Positions 38,301-46,470 of a stretch of DNA of 63,716 nucleotides are shown here, in pieces (the stretch's first letter is position 1; each line of letters begins with the position of its first letter). The notes below the pieces were generated by a model that was given only the letters and a program-made list of their open reading frames with translations, searched no databases and was not told where the DNA came from. Source of the stretch: an uncultured Saccharospirillaceae bacterium (GTDB taxonomy: Bacteria > Pseudomonadota > Gammaproteobacteria > Pseudomonadales > Natronospirillaceae); the NCBI GenBank assembly GCA_913063165.1, contig CAJXZL010000007.1, positions 1-63,716 on the forward strand, in the 5' to 3' direction. Both the position numbers and the translations under genes were made by a program.

Positions 38301-38933
38301 TTGTACATTCCAAAGCATTTCGAAACAGTCGAAAGTGCTGCGCTGTATCAGCTGATCGATCAATATCCTTTAGGAGCCATCATTCTGACCAGTGACAGTG
38401 GAATAATTGCCAACCATATTCCGTTTATGCTAGATACCAGTAATCCAGAACAGTTGGTGCTACGAGGGCATGTTGCCAGAGGCAATACCATGTGGAAGTT
38501 GGATGAGGTGCAGTCTGAGTGTTTGGTGATTTTTCAAGGCCCGCAGTCCTATATTTCTCCGTCATTTTATCCGTCAAAAAAAGAGCACGGCAAAGTGGTC
38601 CCTACCTTTAACTATGAGGTAGTGCATGTGCGTGGTGATGTGCAATTTTACGATGAACCGGAACGTTTGATCGAGATAGTGGAACAACTAACGAATAAGC
38701 ATGAGGCTGGTCGCGACAAGCCTTGGAAGGTATCGGATGCACCCGAAGAGTATATTAAAAAAATGCTCAGAGCGATTGTTGGTATTGATATTCGCGTCTC
38801 TCATATGGAGGGCAAATTTAAAATTAGCCAAAACCAATCAGAAACCAACCAGCACGGTGTTGTGCGCGGCTTGAGAGCTATGCAGACCTGTGATGCCACG
38901 TTAATGGCTGACCACATCGACGCATTGCGATAG
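38301..38933 (+). CDS. PaiB-like FMN-binding negative transcriptional regulator
   Basis: A 210-residue protein that starts from TTG as MYIPKHFE, the conserved start of PaiB-family proteins, so the rare start codon is well supported; GGAGAG lies upstream. It contains the split-barrel FMN-binding fold with ANHIPFMLD, GHVARGN, FQGPQSYISPSFYPSKKEHGKVVPTFNYEVVHVRG, and KISQNQSETNQHGVVRGL. PaiB in Bacillus affects sporulation and protease genes; function in gammaproteobacteria is not known. Stands alone, before rne on the other strand. Confidence 0.88.
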   Translation: MYIPKHFETVESAALYQLIDQYPLGAIILTSDSGIIANHIPFMLDTSNPEQLVLRGHVARGNTMWKLDEVQSECLVIFQGPQSYISPSFYPSKKEHGKVVPTFNYEVVHVRGDVQFYDEPERLIEIVEQLTNKHEAGRDKPWKVSDAPEEYIKKMLRAIVGIDIRVSHMEGKFKISQNQSETNQHGVVRGLRAMQTCDATLMADHIDALR

Positions 38934-38955
38934 AGCAGGGTGTTTACTTCAAGCG

Positions 38956-38987
38956 AAAAAAAAGGGACCTAAAGGTCCCTTTTTTTG
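38956..38987. terminator. Bidirectional rho-independent terminator
   Basis: AAAAAAAGGGACC pairs with GGTCCCTTTTTTT around TAAA. It serves the PaiB-like gene on one strand and rne on the other. Confidence 0.92.
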
Positions 38988-38996
38988 TCGTTGCGA

Positions 38997-41681
38997 TTAC
39001 TCGTTGGCGTTTTTAGCTGCTTCTAATTCACGGCGCTTTACTTCACGCGGATCATTATAGGCACGCTTTTTAGGCTGCTTGGTGTCTGCCGCAGTGTCTT
39101 TGGCAGGTTCAGACGCGACAACTGCTGGCGTCTCTTTCTTTGCAGGAGCAGGTTTTTCAGCTTTGGGCGCTGCTTTCTTTTCTACAGCCTCAACTTTTGC
39201 GGGTTCAGCGGCTACTGCTTTTTCAGCGGCAGGCGCTGCTTTAACCGTTTCGGTTTTTGCAGCAGATACAGCGTTATCTTCTTTGGCTGCAGCTGGCTTA
39301 GCGGCAGGCGCTTCAGCAGTAGTAGTACTTTCTTTAGCAGGTTGCTCAGACCCATCTAGAGTGGCTTTTGCTGCTGGCTTGCGACCACGTGGCTTGCGTT
39401 CACGGGTAGACGTCTTGCGAGGCTTGCGCGCAGGCTTCTCAGCAACATCACCGTCTGAAGATTCAGCAGGTGCAGCTGTAACAGGTGCTGCTGTGTCAGT
39501 TTGCGGCGCGTCAACTGAAACTGATTCAGTTTTTTCAGCGCGCTCTGTTTTTTCAACAACCGGTGCTGTTGGAGCGACTACCACTTCAACTGCTTGATTG
39601 GTGGTATCAACGACTGCCGCGGTTGCTGCTGCAGTGGCTTCAGACACTTCGTCCGACTCTGGGCGACGGGTGCGCTGCGAAGGAGAACGACGACGTCGGT
39701 TGCGACCTTTCTCATCACTCGGGACATTACCGTACTTGTCTCGGTTTTGGCGACGGGCTTCAGTTGTCTTTGCACCGTTTTCATCGACGACTACTTCTGC
39801 AGATTCAGCATTGTCTCTCGGTGGGCGTGGCTTTGACTGCTTTTTAGGGCGGTTGCTATTTGACTGGGTTCCAGAGCTATTGCGGTTTGATGGTTTCTTA
39901 CCGCGGCCCTGATTTGAATCGTCACGGCGCGGACGCGGTGATCGTTCACCGCTGCTCTTTGCTTGACGCGCAGGCTTTGGCTCAGGTGCTTTAGGAGCAA
40001 ACATCTTACCGATTGCAGAAAACAAGCCAGCCAACAAGCCCGGTGACGTTTGAACTGGCTTTTCCACGACTGGAGCAGGTTTGCTAGAAACCGATACGGC
40101 AGACACAGCTGCTTTTTCAACTTTGGCCGGTGGCTGAATTGACATCTCTGCTTCAGAGGTTGTTTCTTCTAATTGAATGGCAAAGCTCGGCTCACCTTCA
40201 GCAATGATTTCGTTGTCATCACGTAGACGCACGACCTCATAGTGAGGGGTTTCCATGTTTGGATTAGGAATAACAATGACATTAATCTTTAATCGTGTTT
40301 CAAGCTCAGCAATTGCATGGCGCTTTTCGTTTAGCAAGTAGGTTGCCACAGAGACTGGCACAATCGCGCGAATTTGCGCTGTGCGGTCTTTTAGGCTCTC
40401 TTCTTCTACCAAACGTAGGATGGCCAATGCCAAAGACTTCACGTCACGGATAACACCCTGGCCATTACAACGAGGGCAAACGTGGCCGCTGCTTTCTTCC
40501 AAAGAAGGACGCAGGCGCTGACGTGACATTTCTAATAAGCCAAAACGTGAGATACGGCCGATTTGTACACGGGCACGGTCTGCTTCGGTGGCTTCTTTGA
40601 GACGGTTTTCAACATCGCGTTGGTTCTTGTTATGTGACATATCAATAAAGTCGATAACAATCAGTCCGCCCATATCGCGTAAACGCAATTGGCGTGCGAT
40701 TTCTTCTGCCGCTTCTAAGTTGGTATTGAGTGCCGTTTCTTCAATGTCGCTGCCTTTGGTAGCGCGCGATGAGTTGATATCAATGGATACCAAGGCTTCG
40801 GTTGGGTCGATCACAATAGAACCGCCAGAAGGTAACTTCACTTCGCGTTGAAATGCCGTTTCGATTTGGGTTTCTATTTGATAGCGATTGAACAAAGGCA
40901 CAGATTCATTGTACAAACGAATTTTGCTCTGGTAGCTCGGCATCACTTTCTGGACGAAGTCCATGGCGTAGTCAAATACTTCCTTGCGGTCGATTAAGAC
41001 TTCACCGATATCCTGACGCAGATAGTCACGGATCGCACGTAGGATCACGTTGCTTTCTTGTAGGATAAGGAAGGGTGCTTGTTTTTCAGCTGCAGCAGCC
41101 GTGATGCTTTCCCACAGTTGGACGAGGTAATCTAGGTCCCACTGAAGCTCTTCACTTGTGCGGTCGATGCCCGCGGTACGGACAATGATGCCCATGCCTT
41201 CAGGAACGACAACTGACTGCAATGCCTGACGCAATTGCGCGCGGTCATCACCTTCAATACGACGAGAGATACCGCCGGCTTTTGGGTTGTTAGGCATCAG
41301 GACCAAATAACGACCAGCGAGGCTGACCATTGAGGTAAGGGCTGCGCCTTTATTACCACGTTCTTCTTTGTCGACCTGAACGATAACTTCAGTGCCTTCT
41401 TTCAGAATGTCTTTGATATTGACGCGGCCCGTTACATTGGGGTCGGTGTAATATTCGCGGGCGATTTCTTTAAGGGGAAGGAAGCCATGACGCTCAGAAC
41501 CGTATTCAACGAATGCGGCTTCAAGACTGGGTTCAATGCGGGTTATTTTGCCTTTATAGATGTTTGCTTTCTTTTGGGCGCGGTAACCGCTTTCGATATC
41601 GAGGTCGTATAATTTCTGGCCATCGACCAGTGCAACCCTAATTTCCTCGGTCTGGGTTGCATTTATTAAAATTCTTTTCAT
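38997..41681 (-). CDS. rne: Ribonuclease E
   Basis: An 894-residue endoribonuclease, the core of the RNA degradosome. The N-terminal S1 RNA-binding domain ([24 protein letters not shown], about 36-120) is followed by the DNase-I-like catalytic part with metal-binding Asp in VSIDINSSR near 300 and VIDFIDM near 344. The zinc-link CPRCNGQG lies near 404. From about residue 520 the protein is a long low-complexity scaffold rich in Ala, Lys, Pro, Glu and Arg, ending in [19 protein letters not shown]. It is shorter than E. coli RNase E (1061) because of the scaffold. Divergent from rluC, as in E. coli. Confidence 0.95.
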   Translation of the reverse strand: MKRILINATQTEEIRVALVDGQKLYDLDIESGYRAQKKANIYKGKITRIEPSLEAAFVEYGSERHGFLPLKEIAREYYTDPNVTGRVNIKDILKEGTEVIVQVDKEERGNKGAALTSMVSLAGRYLVLMPNNPKAGGISRRIEGDDRAQLRQALQSVVVPEGMGIIVRTAGIDRTSEELQWDLDYLVQLWESITAAAAEKQAPFLILQESNVILRAIRDYLRQDIGEVLIDRKEVFDYAMDFVQKVMPSYQSKIRLYNESVPLFNRYQIETQIETAFQREVKLPSGGSIVIDPTEALVSIDINSSRATKGSDIEETALNTNLEAAEEIARQLRLRDMGGLIVIDFIDMSHNKNQRDVENRLKEATEADRARVQIGRISRFGLLEMSRQRLRPSLEESSGHVCPRCNGQGVIRDVKSLALAILRLVEEESLKDRTAQIRAIVPVSVATYLLNEKRHAIAELETRLKINVIVIPNPNMETPHYEVVRLRDDNEIIAEGEPSFAIQLEETTSEAEMSIQPPAKVEKAAVSAVSVSSKPAPVVEKPVQTSPGLLAGLFSAIGKMFAPKAPEPKPARQAKSSGERSPRPRRDDSNQGRGKKPSNRNSSGTQSNSNRPKKQSKPRPPRDNAESAEVVVDENGAKTTEARRQNRDKYGNVPSDEKGRNRRRRSPSQRTRRPESDEVSEATAAATAAVVDTTNQAVEVVVAPTAPVVEKTERAEKTESVSVDAPQTDTAAPVTAAPAESSDGDVAEKPARKPRKTSTRERKPRGRKPAAKATLDGSEQPAKESTTTAEAPAAKPAAAKEDNAVSAAKTETVKAAPAAEKAVAAEPAKVEAVEKKAAPKAEKPAPAKKETPAVVASEPAKDTAADTKQPKKRAYNDPREVKRRELEAAKNANE

Positions 41682-42408
41682 GCTATTAAATTGCTCTTCT
41701 GTTCCGTTACGGATGTTGGAAAAGCAAGACTGTCAAAGAAATATTTACACGTGCCGAGTATTGTTGCGTTTTAAGACTGCATAGTCCCACCTATTAAGTA
41801 TGACATAGGCAAATTAGCGCTGTGCAGCAACCAGGTTAACTGGTGCTTTTTGTCTCCCATGCAATCGGCATGGTAGCAATACTGTGTAGTGCGGGCTCAA
41901 GGCCATGTCAGACACTACAGACTTCATGTAATTCTGGTCTTGCAATTCAATTAACTGAATGGCTGCCACTATATGCTGTATAACTCTAACCGCTTCGAAA
42001 ATCATATCGTTTTTGACGTTATGTTTCGGTTCGGGATACCAGGTGTGGATTCAGTAATGATCCAGTTGGTATTTCTTACAAAAGGAATGATGGGCACTTT
42101 TGTCTTAATGCATCTAGCGCGTAGTGGTGGCGCTCTTTCAGTGCCTTATAAAGGCCGTGGCAATATAGCAGTTAAATTTCGCTGCAGCAAATATCCTGTG
42201 CCTATATACAGTAAATAGTGTTAACAATTTCCGTTCGGCCCTACAGTGCCTCAATTTATTGGCCTAGCGGGCGTCTGTAGCGGGCCAACCTGTGGGTGTC
42301 TGTATTCCACTGGTAACTGTTAAATCGGTTTTTTACGTGTGGTTTACGTTGTTGCGTATGGGGGTAGTGTTAAACTAGCTGCAAAATTCCTCTCAGTGAG
42401 CATTCACA
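41682..42408. promoter_or_regulatory. Long rne-rluC intergenic region, probable rne 5' leader
   Basis: About 727 bases separate the divergent rne and rluC starts and hold no credible gene; short frames on both strands lack family resemblance and ribosome sites. In E. coli rne has a leader of about 360 bases whose hairpins mediate autoregulation by RNase E, and the same is likely here. GCTCTTTCAGTGCC and AAATCGGTTTTTTACGTG are among the segments seen. Promoters were not pinned down. Confidence 0.5.
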
Positions 42409-43353
42409 GTGTCCAGTGTACAAATGATTACCATCGATGAAGACCGCGATGGCCAACGTGTCGATAACTTTTTGCTGTATTTTTTAAAAGGCGTCCCGAA
42501 GTCTTGGGTCTATCGGGTTATCAGAAAAGGCGAAGTGCGGGTCAATGGCAAACGTGTCAAGCCGCTTACCCATCTGGCCACCGGCGACTTGGTCCGAATT
42601 CCACCAGTACGTACCGCCGTGCGTGCGGCGGATGCCGAGCTCAGCACCAATATGGCGCAGATCCTTACGGATGCGATTCTGATGGAAGATGATGCCATGA
42701 TGGTTATCAATAAGCCGTCAGGTCTGGCAGTACATGGTGGTAGTGGGGTGTCATTGGGCTTAATCGAGTCGGTGAGGCAAATGCGTGAAGACATCCGCTA
42801 TGTCGAGCTGGTGCACCGGTTGGATAAAGACACATCCGGTTGCGTGATGCTGGCTAAAAAACGCGGCGCCTTAAAGCAGCTGCAAAACGATATTAAGCAA
42901 AAGGTCATTCGCAAGAATTATTTGTGTCTGGTAGCGGGTAGGTGGCCAGACGACTGTGATCGGGTGACAGCGCCCTTAGAAAAATTTGCTTTGCCCTCGG
43001 GCGAACGCATGGTGCAGGTCAAAGACGATGGCAAGAAATCGTTGACCCTATATAAGGTGTTAAAGCGCTTTGACAATTACACACTGCTGCAAGCCAGCCC
43101 TGTCACTGGCCGTACCCACCAAATTCGGGTGCATTGTCAGTATATGAGATGTCCGATTGTGGGGGACGTAAAGTACTGTCCCGATGACCTGTTGCGCCAA
43201 GGCGCCAAAGACGGGTTTGACCGGTTGTTCTTACATGCAGAAAGTTTGTCGTTTAATCACCCGGTCTCGGCCGAAAAACAATTTGTGAGCGCGGTACTAG
43301 ATCCGCGTTTAGCAAAACCCTTGAGTAGACTAAAAGAAGGAGGCTCACGATGA
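42409..43353 (+). CDS. rluC: 23S rRNA pseudouridine synthase RluC
   Basis: A 314-residue enzyme that makes pseudouridine at 955, 2504 and 2580 (E. coli numbering) in 23S rRNA. An N-terminal S4-like domain (RVDNFLLYFLKGVPKSWVYRVIRKGEVRVNGKR, about 16-48) precedes the catalytic HRLDKDTSG motif near residue 140 and GRTHQIRVH near 234. The start is GTG with a weak GTGAG site ten bases upstream; an ATG five codons in has no ribosome site. Its 3' end overlaps sppA by four bases. Confidence 0.92.
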   Translation: MSSVQMITIDEDRDGQRVDNFLLYFLKGVPKSWVYRVIRKGEVRVNGKRVKPLTHLATGDLVRIPPVRTAVRAADAELSTNMAQILTDAILMEDDAMMVINKPSGLAVHGGSGVSLGLIESVRQMREDIRYVELVHRLDKDTSGCVMLAKKRGALKQLQNDIKQKVIRKNYLCLVAGRWPDDCDRVTAPLEKFALPSGERMVQVKDDGKKSLTLYKVLKRFDNYTLLQASPVTGRTHQIRVHCQYMRCPIVGDVKYCPDDLLRQGAKDGFDRLFLHAESLSFNHPVSAEKQFVSAVLDPRLAKPLSRLKEGGSR

Positions 43354-44381
43354 ATCCCTGGAATGAACCTGAGATCGGCGCTGAGTCTACCCAAGCCACA
43401 GACAAGCCCACTGATCAAACACACAACTCTGGCGGTGTGTCGCAGCCACAAAACGATAAGCAATGGAAGTTAATCGAAAAAGTGGTGATGACCCATTCAA
43501 AAGAGCTGCGTAGTTCGCGTCGTTGGGGAATCTTGTTTAAGTCGTTAACCTTTACCTATTTATTTACGCTGTTGTATTTCGGTTGGACCAGTGTGTCTGA
43601 GTCGGGTTTTGCAGAAACGGGCGGTCATGTTGCGGTTGTTCAGGTGCGTGGCATGATTGGTGATGGCGAGGAAGCATCGGCAGACAATATCATTCATGGT
43701 TTACGTAATGCCTTTGGCGATCCCGATACCAAGGGTGTTATTTTGCGCATCAACAGTGGCGGTGGCAGTCCTGTGCAGTCTGGTTACGTCTACGACGAAA
43801 TCGACCGGTTGCAGGCATTGCATACCGATATCCCAGTTGCAGCAGTCATCATGGATACCGGTGCCAGCGGTGCCTATTATATAGCGGCGGCCGCAGACAA
43901 TATTTACGCTGATAAAGCCAGTATTGTGGGCTCTATTGGTGTGACCGCTGTGTCATTTGGTTATACACAGGCCATTGAAAAGGTGGGTGTTGAGCGCCGA
44001 CAATTCACGTCGGGTGACCATAAGGCATTCTTGGATCCCTTCGTACCGGTAAAGGCCGATGAAAAGGCATTTTTTGAATCGCTCTTGTCGCAAGTGCATG
44101 GACAGTTTATTGACGCGGTGAAGGCTGGTCGCGGTGATCGCTTGGCTGATGACGAACAAATCTTTTCTGGATTGTTTTGGACAGGCGAGCAGGCAGTGTC
44201 GTTGGGTTTGATTGATGGTTTGAAGTCTACCAGTCAGTTGGCCCGCGAATGGGGCTATGAGACCACCATTGACTTCACGCCAATGCCATCGGCATGGCAC
44301 CAATTTACCAAGGAATTGGGTATGAGTGTCGGCAGTCAATTGTCACGCGTCTTTTTGAGCAGTACGCCATCCATGCAATAG
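43350..44381 (+). CDS. sppA: Signal peptide peptidase SppA-type protease (S49 family)
   Basis: A 343-residue inner-membrane protease with one N-terminal transmembrane helix (about 66-84) and the S49 fold outside. Core INSGGGSPVQSGYVYDEI lies near residues 131-148, the catalytic serine is in DTGASGAYYIAAA near 170-182, and the general-base lysine is in SGDHKAFLDPF near 220-230. This is the short (one-domain) form. Such enzymes clear cut signal peptides. It is coupled to rluC and convergent with maf. Confidence 0.88.
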   Translation: MNPWNEPEIGAESTQATDKPTDQTHNSGGVSQPQNDKQWKLIEKVVMTHSKELRSSRRWGILFKSLTFTYLFTLLYFGWTSVSESGFAETGGHVAVVQVRGMIGDGEEASADNIIHGLRNAFGDPDTKGVILRINSGGGSPVQSGYVYDEIDRLQALHTDIPVAAVIMDTGASGAYYIAAAADNIYADKASIVGSIGVTAVSFGYTQAIEKVGVERRQFTSGDHKAFLDPFVPVKADEKAFFESLLSQVHGQFIDAVKAGRGDRLADDEQIFSGLFWTGEQAVSLGLIDGLKSTSQLAREWGYETTIDFTPMPSAWHQFTKELGMSVGSQLSRVFLSSTPSMQ

Positions 44382-44403
44382 TTGCACCGTCCTGTCACTA
44401 TGA

Positions 44404-44430
44404 GTTGCTCTGGCATTAGCCCAGAGCAAC
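44404..44430. terminator. Hairpin between sppA and maf
   Basis: GTTGCTCTGG and CCAGAGCAAC are perfect 10-base inverted arms around a seven-base loop. The arm overlaps the end of maf. No T-tract follows, so its role as a terminator is uncertain. Confidence 0.4.
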
Positions 44431-44997
44431 GCCTTCTTCGATAAAAAAGTCCACCAACCGAATCAAGGGTAAACCGAGTAGCGCTGTCGGATCGGGGCTG
44501 TCAATGCGAGAAAATAGTTGGATGCCGGCAGATTCGGCTTTGAATGAACCCGCGCAATACCGCACATCTTCTTGTGTCACATACCGCAAGATTAGGTCAT
44601 CACTGAGCATTCTAAAGTGCACCTGCGTAACCACTACGTCGGTCTGCATCGTGCCTGTGTGGGTATTCAGCAAACACAGGCTGGTATAAAAGGTCTGTAT
44701 GCGATTTGAAGCGGCCTGTAACTGTGCGATGGCGCCCTCTTGGGTCATAGGTTTGCCAATGATCAGTTGGTCATCTAGCGTCGCGACTTGATCCGACCCA
44801 ATGATGAGGTGATCGGGGAGCTGGGTTTTCAGTGATGCCGCCTTGTCGATAGCCAGACGCAAAGCCAAATCCCTTGGATGCTCATGCGCCCGAGGGGTTT
44901 CATCGCAATCTGGAGCCATTACAGACACTTGTGGCAGCAAGCGGAGCAATAGTTGTTTTCGCATGTCAGAGGTCGAAGCCAGTATTACCGGTCGCAT
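44416..44997 (-). CDS. Maf-like nucleoside triphosphate pyrophosphatase (YceF type)
   Basis: A 193-residue house-cleaning pyrophosphatase, of the type that hydrolyses modified nucleotides such as 7-methyl-GTP. It begins RPVILASTSDMRKQLL, with ALRLAIDKA near residue 47, SDQVATLDDQLIIGKP near 68 and YCAGSFKAE near 146. In pseudomonads this gene adjoins yceD-rpmF; here purU and ppdK lie between. Orientation is opposite to rluC-sppA. Confidence 0.88.
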   Translation of the reverse strand: MRPVILASTSDMRKQLLLRLLPQVSVMAPDCDETPRAHEHPRDLALRLAIDKAASLKTQLPDHLIIGSDQVATLDDQLIIGKPMTQEGAIAQLQAASNRIQTFYTSLCLLNTHTGTMQTDVVVTQVHFRMLSDDLILRYVTQEDVRYCAGSFKAESAGIQLFSRIDSPDPTALLGLPLIRLVDFFIEEGVALG

Positions 44998-45022
44998 TGC
45001 GTAGGATCCCCAGTCAATTTCA

Positions 45023-45877
45023 TTAATCTAGAATGATGGTTTTGTTATCGTGAATGATAATGCGGTCTTCTAGGTGCTGGTGTAATCCACGTGCCAACAC
45101 CAGTTTTTCAACATCTTTTCCCAATCGCACCATGTCGGTTACATCATGTCTGTGGCTGATACGGGCAACATCCTGATCAATGATCGGACCGGCATCTAAA
45201 TCACCGGTGACATAGTGGCAGGTGGCGCCAATAAGTTTCACGCCCCTTAAAAAGGCTTGATGGTAAGGTTTGGCCCCAATAAATGACGGTAAAAAGCTGT
45301 GGTGGATATTGATGATCTTACCAGCATGCTGTTCACAAAAACTGCGCGGCAGAATTTGCATATACCGCGCCAGTACGATGGTGTCGCATTGCGCAGCTTG
45401 TATCAATCGATCGATGGTTTCGAAATGTAAGGACTTGTTGGCCAGATCAACCGGTACCAAATGAAACGGAATGCCATACCATTCAACCAATCCGCGCAGG
45501 TTCTCGTGATTAGAGATAACGCAAGCGATGTCACAGGCGAGGTCGCCGCTGTGCCACCGATTAAGGATGTCAGACAGGCAGTGTGAATCTTTACTGCACA
45601 GCAGTGCGACCCTTTTGGGGTGCTGTGAGTCAGAAAGCCGCCATTGCATATTGAGCTGGGTAGCCAATGCGCCAAACGCTTGCTTAAATTCCTCAATGTC
45701 GACTGGAATCGAACTGGCTAAAATCTCATTTCTCATATAGAACCAGCCGTTGTCGACGTCGGCATGGTGGTTGGCTTCGGTAATTGTGCCGTGATAATCA
45801 GCAATAAATGTCGAAACCTTAGCAACAATGCCGACTTGGTCGGGGCAGTCCATTACGAGGCGGTAAACGCGGTTCAT
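45023..45877 (-). CDS. purU: Formyltetrahydrofolate deformylase PurU
   Basis: A protein of about 284 residues that hydrolyses 10-formyl-THF to formate and THF, balancing one-carbon pools. An N-terminal ACT domain (YRLVMDCPDQVGIVAKVSTFI, about 4-24 onward) precedes the formyltransferase domain, with the HHSFLPSFIGAKPYHQAF catalytic-histidine segment near 215 and the aspartate in GDLDAGPIIDQD near 249. The family N-terminus favours an internal ATG over one 13 codons upstream; neither has a strong ribosome site. Confidence 0.9.
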   Translation of the reverse strand: MNRVYRLVMDCPDQVGIVAKVSTFIADYHGTITEANHHADVDNGWFYMRNEILASSIPVDIEEFKQAFGALATQLNMQWRLSDSQHPKRVALLCSKDSHCLSDILNRWHSGDLACDIACVISNHENLRGLVEWYGIPFHLVPVDLANKSLHFETIDRLIQAAQCDTIVLARYMQILPRSFCEQHAGKIINIHHSFLPSFIGAKPYHQAFLRGVKLIGATCHYVTGDLDAGPIIDQDVARISHRHDVTDMVRLGKDVEKLVLARGLHQHLEDRIIIHDNKTIILD

Positions 45878-46470
45878 AGTTTGGGTCGCTCTGCTTATAT
45901 AGTAAGGAAACACCATGTAACCTAGATTTGGTTACCCTAGTTGTCGCGACTAGATAGTAAATGGTTGTCTCATTTGATAATCCATATGACATTTTGTATG
46001 CCATCTAGATGCGGTATGCACCATATTCTTGATTTAAAAGCGCGATGTAAATGCCCCTCCTCAATCTTTATGGTTTTATGTGTAACCACCCAATAGGCGC
46101 GTGCTGATATCACTTCACATAGTGATTTCCAAATAAACGGCACTGGAAAGAAGGATGAGACCGTAACCAATAATTTAAGGATGCATTGTCAGCCGCTATA
46201 TTCCCTTGCATATAAGTTGGTCTACTTTCTGATCTTCAATTCTTGAAAACGAATTGACGCTATTAAAACCCAAGCTGAAAGTTAGAATGCTCGTAACAGC
46301 CAGACACCTGTCTCAAATCAACAGGATAAGGCTATCTGAAAACTCAGGAGCGTTATTTATCCAATAAGATATAGAGCAATACTGGTAGGCCTTCATTGCC
46401 GAAATCACAATCTAGATTATGAAATCGGCAATGAATATTGTCACACTTAAATTATCGTCCATTTATCTCC
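45878..46470. other. Intergenic region between purU and ppdK, no gene seen
   Basis: About 590 AT-rich bases. Short frames on both strands have poor composition and no homology I know. An imperfect palindrome near its right end is listed separately. Confidence 0.45.
46395..46432 (-). terminator. Imperfect palindrome after ppdK
   Basis: ATTGCCGA pairs with TCGGCAAT, and most of the intervening bases pair too (ATC/GAT centre near CTAGAT). It lies 39 bases past the ppdK stop. It is not followed by a T-run and could be a terminator, an operator or a leftover of an element end. Confidence 0.35.

Noticed and set aside
39079..39912. Long plus-strand frames opposite rne
   Set aside because: They are mirror frames of the Ala/Lys/Pro/Glu-rich scaffold of RNase E, as expected from its codon pattern.
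41814..42218. Short frames on both strands in the rne-rluC gap
   Set aside because: No ribosome site or known motif; length is in the range expected by chance.
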